A stretch of 64,000 bases of DNA from contig OZ034975.1 in the NCBI GenBank assembly GCA_964030785.1, positions 40,554,569 through 40,618,568 on the forward strand. The letters are read 5' to 3'. Both the position numbers and the translations under genes were made by a program. Shown one piece after another: positions 58,601 through 64,000 of this stretch; the first letter of the stretch is position 1; every line of letters starts with the position of its first letter. Source of the stretch: Siderastrea siderea. Lineage: Eukaryota > Cnidaria > Anthozoa > Scleractinia > Rhizangiidae. The notes beneath the pieces are model-generated. The model saw nothing but the letters and a program-made list of their open reading frames with translations, was not told where the DNA came from and ran no database searches.

Positions 58601-61600
58601 ATCAGTGGTTAGAGCCTCCAACGAATCTCATGGTCCGAACGGAACTCGGAATTTTTTTTTTTCATTGTAATTTCATTACTTCGTTCCAGTGAGCCAATGT
58701 TAACAACCTTCTCTTCATCACCAGTTGGCAAAGCTAATCCTAACAGAAAACAGTGACTGCCACATACGAACAAAGTTAACCGTATTCTGCCGGGGGGGGG
58801 GGGGGGGGCACATTGTGCTCGCACTGACTTTAACAAATTATAACTTTTAAACGGCTTGACGAATAATCACCAAATGTTGTGACTTTTCCTGAAATTTATC
58901 AGAGAAAATTTTCCTATGTCAATGGCGTGTCTATGATGATTGACGTTTCCATAGAAACCGTCTACTCTGGAGGTGTTTTGACTATTTTCTATCTTTTTTT
59001 TCAGTTTTTTCCGCTTCGCTTGTAAAAAAAAAGATAATCCTTTATTTTTTGTGCTTGTTTTGATTAAGTATGTTTCTTAGAACAAATTCATATATTTTTC
59101 AATGTCGTCACTGTCAACTGTATGACGGCATTCTCGGGATTCAAGATGGCGGCTCTAAATTCAAAATGGCTGCTTTGTGGCGTCATTGTGACGCCATGAA
59201 ACATCATAATCGACACGTCATCAACCCAATCTGTTAAGCTAATGACGTGCTATAAACGTGCCAAGTTTCATCAAAAGAGTGTGAATACTTTTCGAGATCT
59301 CACAAAAGCCCAGGCGAAACAGGGCTAATATGACCCAGCTCCAAACGATTCGTTACGAGTAACAACTCAGTGGTAAGAACATCCGACCGATTTGCAGAAC
59401 ATAATGGGTTCAATTCCCATCAGCGACTCACGTAAATGTCTGACATAATAAAGGATTTCTACCCCTAGTACGCCTTTTTTTTATTCATTTAAGACCACAA
59501 CAACTTTATTTGAGGCAATCACAACAGGAATAATATCTATATCATAATTAAAATGCAAACCATCTTTGCCAACAAATACATGTAGTGATGGCGATTTTCT
59601 AGCAAACCAAGACGAATCTCGGAAGCGAATGAGGTAGGAAAAGAACGTCCTATTACATCTAAAGAATTACAAAGAACGAAGCCAAGGTCGAATTTCTTGT
59701 TTTCCTCCATCCAGCTTAAAACTAAGAAAGATGCGGAAATTTTTTTCCAGCGACGACCAACTGAACCAGACGGCTCAACTTTGTTTTTGCAAACCCTCCA
59801 GAAGTTTTTTTTAGGATCGCAGTTTAAAAGGTAAAAGTTATCTCAGCTTGTATAAAGTGTAGTTTATTGCTAGTGCCTTCGCATCTGTTGGTTGGATTAC
59901 TTTTCGGGCCCGGAAAGCTATTTTATGTGCTCGATGTTTACATTAAAAACTAAAATTTTGTCGGTTTTGAAACCTGAGCAATAAAATTCTTAGTTGATAA
60001 AACAAGTTGGGCTGATCTGCGGGCTAAAAACTACGCCCCCGTTCTATAGATTGTATTCAAATTATGGCTCCGGGCCTTACCGGAACTTTCGAGAAACGGG
60101 CTCCAGACCCGAGATACGCAGAACGTGTGCGCAGTAACCGTCCTTAAGGTCGAAAAAACTGTGAGATTTGACAGATAAAGGTTATTTTGTTTATTATCCT
60201 TCAAATATTTTTGTTGGAATCCGTGGGCGCACCAAAAACATAGTTAACTGCGCGGGACGTTGAATTTTAGTGTTTAGTTTTTCGCATCACTGAAAAGCGT
60301 GTTCATTCCCTTTTAATTCTGTTAAACAAAAAGAAGCTCTTCCAAGCTGAAGTTTGCACACAACTGGAGTTCTATAATTCGAGGGATACCAATTCAGAAA
60401 TATAAATTGATGTTCCCGGTTCTACACAGTGTAGTTGGAGCATATAATTTGTAACGAGTGACGCATTTTGATCAACCACACGCTAGCGAAAACATTTGAT
60501 GGACTATCGTGATAATCATTACTCACCCTTTGTGCCCTTTCCTTGTTGTTTCTTCTTCTTATACACAAACCAAATGACAACTGCAACAATGATGGCTACC
60601 ACAGCAAGAGAGCCCACGACAGCACCAACAATAATCGCAGTTTTGTTACCTAAAACCAAATGAGATGGCATACATCTGAGATTTGTGCACTGCTGCTCGC
60701 TTAGCTCAATTGGTAGAGCACCAGTCTCCAGAGCAGGAGGTTGGGAGTTCAACTTTACACTGGACTTATGCATACATGTAGGAATTCAGGAAGGAGAAGC
60801 ATAATTCGTTTGTAGTTATATGGAGAAGTGGTCCAAACTCCTTAGACACAATTTTTAACAGTCATTTCACGTTAAGGTAAAGCGGAACTAAAAGAGACGA
60901 AATTTTCTCAATTTTGAAAAAATGCGTATGAAATAGAGAAAAATAAGCGGTATCGCACGCTGGAAGTTTGAGCATAAAATCTTTCTAAGTTCAAGAGATT
61001 TAAATACAGTATAAGAAAGGCGAAGGTGAAGTTAAAAAATTTTCGTCAGTTGACTAACGATTACATGTCAATTTTGCAGGCAATATCTGTACACTGCTGC
61101 AAAGTTGCGACATTCCAGCACAGTCCAGGAAATTAACGTTTCTTGAAGTCGGTGTCCTAATTGATTCATTACTCATATACAAGTGTACAATTTATCATTA
61201 TTTTGATACCAAAACAAAATCTATTTCACCGCTCGGGAAAAGGGAAATAAAGCGTAACCCAATTATTGATTGTTTCAACCGGGTCAAAAATCTGTGAAAA
61301 AGTTAATCACCTTCCACGATTACACTGCAAAGCACGAAAATATATATTAACGTAAGTTCCAGCGTTAAACCAGAATCTTTACTATATTTTGGAATAGAAA
61401 TAAACAAAACAATAACTACAGATCTCTGTCATCTTGATTCTGGAGTCACCAGTCAGGAACACAGCACGTATTCTGAATCTCACATAAAGACGTGGACATC
61501 CTTAGCAAGTAACACCGCATGCAATTGTACAGCTGTAGGCTATTTAGTTTCTTGTTATTCAAAAATTACCCGAAATGTTAATTGGCAAGAAAAATGCTAA

Positions 61601-63102
61601 ACCTGTCGTTAAGAAATCAATCACCACAAACCAAATCTTCAGCAAATAAAATTAGGACACAAATCAAATAACCCAACTGCAATATGCACTGATTAGAAAC
61701 GTCATTATCACTTAAGTTAGGTACACAGTCATTTAGCTTGCACGGTTGAATTCCTATCATATTTATAATTAACTGTACGTATTTTGTAAACTCTTAATCA
61801 CTTTTAAGCACCATGAAGTCAAGATATGGACAATACAAGTGTCAAATGTTACAGTTATTTATTCATTTACTGATAAACTATAATGTATGCAAAATTGTTC
61901 CTTTTTTTTCAAACAAACAAAGGAAATGTATTATACATTTATTGTATACACAAGAGTGTTTTAGTCTAAAAAGACCACTCGTAAAGTTCATACGAAGCTA
62001 CAACCAGGACTCGAGTGGCGTGTTTTCCATATCCTCATTAATAATGCACACTAAAATGGAAACTTACCGTCAGATTTTGGAGTAGTTCTGCTAACGGGTG
62101 CCTTGGTTGTAGTTTGAGTAATGGGTGCAATTCCAACTATGGATGAAGCGTTGACACAAAATTCCTTCAGCGTTCCACCCTGGGTAGCATTACGAATTAC
62201 GGAAAGTACCCAATCTTCTGTTACCATAGTTCTGAACTCCACGGACAAATAAACAACTGGAAAACTGTAGAACGAAATTTAAAAACAACATAACAATGAA
62301 AAAATTGGGGTGTTCAGTGGTGCTATCAGGGAATTAGATATTTGTCTAAGGTATCTTTCAATAACGCACAAATTTTGGCCTGCAAACAGTTGTGTTCTAC
62401 AATGCTGTCACCAAAAAAGAAATTGCGAAAACAAACAAATCTTAAGTACACAGGTTTGAAAACTCACATTTGCAGGTTATTTTAAGTGCGTTTATTTGTT
62501 TCTGTTTTTTAGGCCTTGGTTGGTTGCTACCGTTGTTAGTAAACAAGGAGTAAAACACTACTGTGTTTTTTTCAGCCTCACAGTTCGTGTCTAATGAAAA
62601 GGCACAGCAAACTGTATTTTATACCTAGGCGACCCAGGATAAACATTAATTTCCGTCACGTAAACAATAATAACTATTCTTACGTTAGCGTGAAAACTAC
62701 TTTTTTAACTGCTAAATCAAATTTATTCTTTCAAACTTTTCACACTGTGACAAATAGGACAAATGGACGATGAATAGCATTGTAACACTCGCTTACACTT
62801 CATAAAGAAAATAAAAAATAAGACATGAACGTTTAATTCATACATGCATGTATCCGTAAAACGGACACAGATTTTCTGTGGTTGCCTCTTCAGGCACTGA
62901 AGAAGCAACAGCGAAAAGCATTACACGATGACTAGAAAAAGTTCCGAGGATACATGTATCCCAACAAAAACGGTTTGACGATGCAATAGAAGAGTTAATG
63001 ACAAGGGAAGCACAATTTACAACCTTCAAAAAAAGTTACCCACCTGACTTTTAACAGTGCTGTCTCATTATAGTCATTCATATTTTTGAAGAGCTTGTCC
63101 AC
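55556..63102 (-). CDS. Gene C: SEA-transmembrane receptor with tyrosine-motif tail (5' end beyond right edge)
   Basis: Minus-strand exons in order: 63102-63044, 62264-62068, 60649-60527, 58286-58253, 57616-57355, 55690-55556. All joints are GT-AG and in phase. The first two are the middle and end of a SEA domain (VDKLFKNMNDYNETALL; PVVYLSVEFRTMVTEDW). A Thr-rich stalk follows, then one transmembrane helix (AIIVGAVVGSLAVVAIIVAV), the basic stop-transfer KKKK, and a cytoplasmic tail of about 150 residues. Tail tyrosines: SGYINAG, SGYANPS, LPLYAQV, NTYDQVE, EVMYTQV, PAYDDTQ and DTQYAELII at the very end. EVMYTQV fits the ITIM consensus, TQYAEL resembles an ITSM/ITIM, and YAN fits the Grb2 YxN docking pattern. 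Upstream Ig exons, as in gene P, are expected beyond 64000. No lesion seen. It probably signals through SH2 proteins after binding at the surface (inferred). Confidence 0.75.
55809..56647. mobile_element. 839-bp foldback element, TA duplication, in gene C intron
   Basis: Ends CACTGTAAATTCAAAAG inverted, TA at 55807-55808 and 56648-56649. Inside, a second inverted repeat (about 56037-56235 and 56280-56465) uses GTAATAGGACTGAGTGGAGT-type blocks and TCTGTAATCATAC motifs, with a third small one around them. A TA duplication and CACTG ends fit a Tc1/mariner-derived MITE. No transposase. Confidence 0.8.
57355..57616 (-). CDS. Gene C exon: tail with GYIN, GYAN, LYAQV and TYDQV
   Basis: Acceptor TTTTTTTTAG, then 87 codons. 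Pro/Lys-rich spacers separate four tyrosines. Donor GTGCGA at 57354 (phase 0) joins the last exon in frame. If not spliced, the frame runs to a stop at 57322, giving a shorter tail (possible isoform). Contains KKETKQEKGKKQKET, a charged stretch. Confidence 0.75.
58253..58286 (-). CDS. Gene C exon: 34-nt tail micro-exon
   Basis: Encodes EVGDDQAAGQGK across both joints. Acceptor TTATTAAG, donor GTAAGT at 58252. Phases (1 in, 2 out) match both neighbours, which is the main support for so short an exon. Confidence 0.6.
58780..59324. mobile_element. 545-bp TTAA MITE, CCNTATTCTGCC termini (copy 2), in gene C intron
   Basis: Starts CCGTATTCTGCCGGGG after TTAA (58776-58779). Ends CCCAGGCGAAACAGGG before CTAA (59325-59328, one change). 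Collinear with 48350-48958 (CTGACTTTAACAAATT, TATCAGAGAAAATTTTCC, ATTGACGTTTCCATAG). It has lost the right-hand poly-C block. Confidence 0.85.
59354..59430 (+). mobile_element. tRNA-like SINE head in gene C intron
   Basis: AACAACTCAGTGGTAAGAAC (A-box-like) and GGGTTCAATTCCC (B box). The ends do not pair as an acceptor stem. Confidence 0.5.
60107..60143. mobile_element. End fragment of the GGACGGTGCC MITE family
   Basis: CCCGAGATACGCAGAACGTG then TGCGCAGTAACCGTCC, with TTAA at 60144-60147. Matches the right end of the copy at 2035-2418. The rest of the element is missing. Confidence 0.65.
60527..60649 (-). CDS. Gene C exon: transmembrane helix
   Basis: 41 codons, phase 1-1; acceptor TTTTAG, donor GTGAGT. 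A strongly hydrophobic helix, then VYKKKKQQGKGTKG as cytoplasmic stop-transfer and linker. Confidence 0.85.
60695..60762 (+). mobile_element. tRNA-derived SINE head in gene C intron
   Basis: TGCTCGCTTAGCTCAATTGG (A box), GTAGAGCACCAGTCTCC, then GGGAGTTCAAC (B-box-like). The acceptor stem is not closed. Confidence 0.6.
60763..62067. other. Gene C intron, nothing else recognised
   Basis: AT-rich intron between the transmembrane and SEA exons; no repeat ends seen. Confidence 0.5.
62068..62264 (-). CDS. Gene C exon: SEA C-terminal part and stalk
   Basis: Phase 2 to 1, acceptor CTACAG, donor GTAAGT. PVVYLSVEFRTMV aligns with VIVAFRLFFTM of gene P. It then has GGTLKEFCVNASSIVG and a Thr/Ser/Lys stalk ITQTTTKAPVSRTTPK. 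Confidence 0.8.
63044..63102 (-). CDS. Gene C exon: SEA middle, 59 nt
   Basis: Phase 0 to 2. Acceptor TTTTAG, donor GTGGGT. Encodes VDKLFKNMNDYNETALLKV. Same length and phase as gene P 29201-29259. Confidence 0.7.
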
Positions 63103-64000
63103 CTAAAATCATACTTATTAAGCATTTACTACAAGTAAACTACAGGGTGGTGTCGTTTTAGATTTACTGGAGAAAGACAAAAAACTTAAATTTGTAAAAA
63201 GCTGTTAACTTTCAATCACTGCTCTCAGATACTTTAAAAAATAATAACAATCCAAGACAATCAATTCCTTTTAAATAAACCTTATGGAAATGACACAAAG
63301 TCGTTCCCTGTTATGTACATGTATATTGTACATTGTACCTCAGTACTTCTTTTATGCTGTACGATGGTTTGTAACCTTTTGGAAGACGTGCTTTGTCTGC
63401 CCTAGAATACCATAAGATTGCAAAAATAACAGTACCCCAAAAGTAACCCCTACTTGAAGGTAATGCCAAGTTTGGGGCCTTTCTACATTGTATTAATTTC
63501 CGAAAGTAATGAACCATCTGAGATTGATGGACCCCAGACAACAGTAATGGTCCAACCAATACTGCAAAAACTACTCCCAAGCAACAGCAGTTTGTATACG
63601 TGGTTGTAGTGTTGACCATGACAGAAAAGAAACTTGCACTTTTAATAGTTTCACCCTTGCGCCTTTCATACTACATGCAGTGAAGGGACAATAAAGCACT
63701 TTGCGGTTGTCTTTATGTTGTGAATTAGGTTTCTTGCTATCAACTACAGCTGTACATGCACTTACATATTTTACACATGCCGCTGTATAAAAGTAACTGA
63801 TACCCAAAAGTTCCAGCTTCTTAATACTACTACTTCCGGAATTCTGTGGTACAGCCAGACTCTTATTATTGTGTATGATTTTTGCATTTCATGGACAAAC
63901 GTCTAATCAGAATTTCAGGTGCCCACCTCTGGGCCACAAATGAAAATGAGACAGTTTCCTCCAGCAGTGTCCTCAAACTCTGATTGGACAATTAACCTCA
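63103..64000. other. Gene C intron, no exon recognised
   Basis: The next upstream exon, equivalent to 27767-27891 of gene P, was looked for on the minus strand and not found, so it should lie beyond 64000. Open frames up to 102 codons here lack motifs. Confidence 0.5.

Noticed and set aside
60695..60762. Candidate functional tRNA gene
   Set aside because: The acceptor stem ends do not pair and the B box is altered (GAGTTCAAC).

Overview
This is a eukaryotic, AT-rich, intron-bearing window dense in transposons. The gene types (Ig-domain and SEA-domain membrane receptors), phase-1 Ig exons, tRNA-headed SINEs, L1/Tx1-like LINEs and many foldback MITEs suggest a cnidarian, most likely an anthozoan such as a stony coral. 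That placement is inferred from recalled family resemblance; no database was searched.

Host genes. Three related Ig/SEA membrane-receptor genes lie in the window. Gene A is on the minus strand at the left edge (two Ig exons, 10-1129, continuing off the left end). Gene P is on the plus strand (25428-32808): three Ig exons, a SEA domain split over three exons, a Ser/Thr-rich stalk, a transmembrane helix and a short tail, but with a frameshift in the first Ig exon and an in-frame TAG just after the membrane helix. Gene C is on the minus strand (55556-63102 and beyond the right edge): the end of a SEA domain, a stalk, a transmembrane helix and a long cytoplasmic tail with about seven tyrosines, including ITIM-like, ITSM-like and YxN motifs. 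P and C share exon phases and an identical 59-nt SEA exon length, so they are paralogues. By architecture they resemble invertebrate Ig-type recognition receptors that signal through SH2 docking sites; the function is inferred.

Transposon skeleton. Most of the rest is two old L1/Tx1-like LINEs in opposite orientation, each split by later insertions. LINE-1 (minus) runs from about 22520 down to 4252. It is cut inside its reverse transcriptase at a TTAA by two adjacent foldback elements: element 1 (6203-8525) and the 12-kb element 2 (8530-20655). Element 2 has 1.3-kb inverted arms, two oppositely oriented arrays of a 16-bp satellite, and nested insertions (16952-18900, 19825-20127, 20515-20640). 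LINE-2 (plus) runs from 35789 to about 51064. It is cut by a 674-bp MITE (35818-36491), a 10.75-kb element (36734-47486) and a 609-bp TTAA MITE (48350-48958).

The 10.75-kb element carries the only other substantial gene, D (four exons, 38040-43376, about 1,190 codons), an unassigned protein that may be its transposase. The 674-bp MITE shares its termini and subterminal motifs, so the two look like an autonomous and non-autonomous pair of one family with a 2-bp target duplication. Gene D has two frame breaks, so this copy may be dead or the assembly may contain indels.

The remaining sequence holds MITEs of several superfamilies (TTAA, TA, TTA and 9-bp target duplications), minisatellites (62-bp unit at 23625-24085; about 22-bp unit at 24086-25275), tandem duplications, SINE fragments and long stretches where I recognise nothing. 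I found no rRNA gene, no functional tRNA gene and no CRISPR array.
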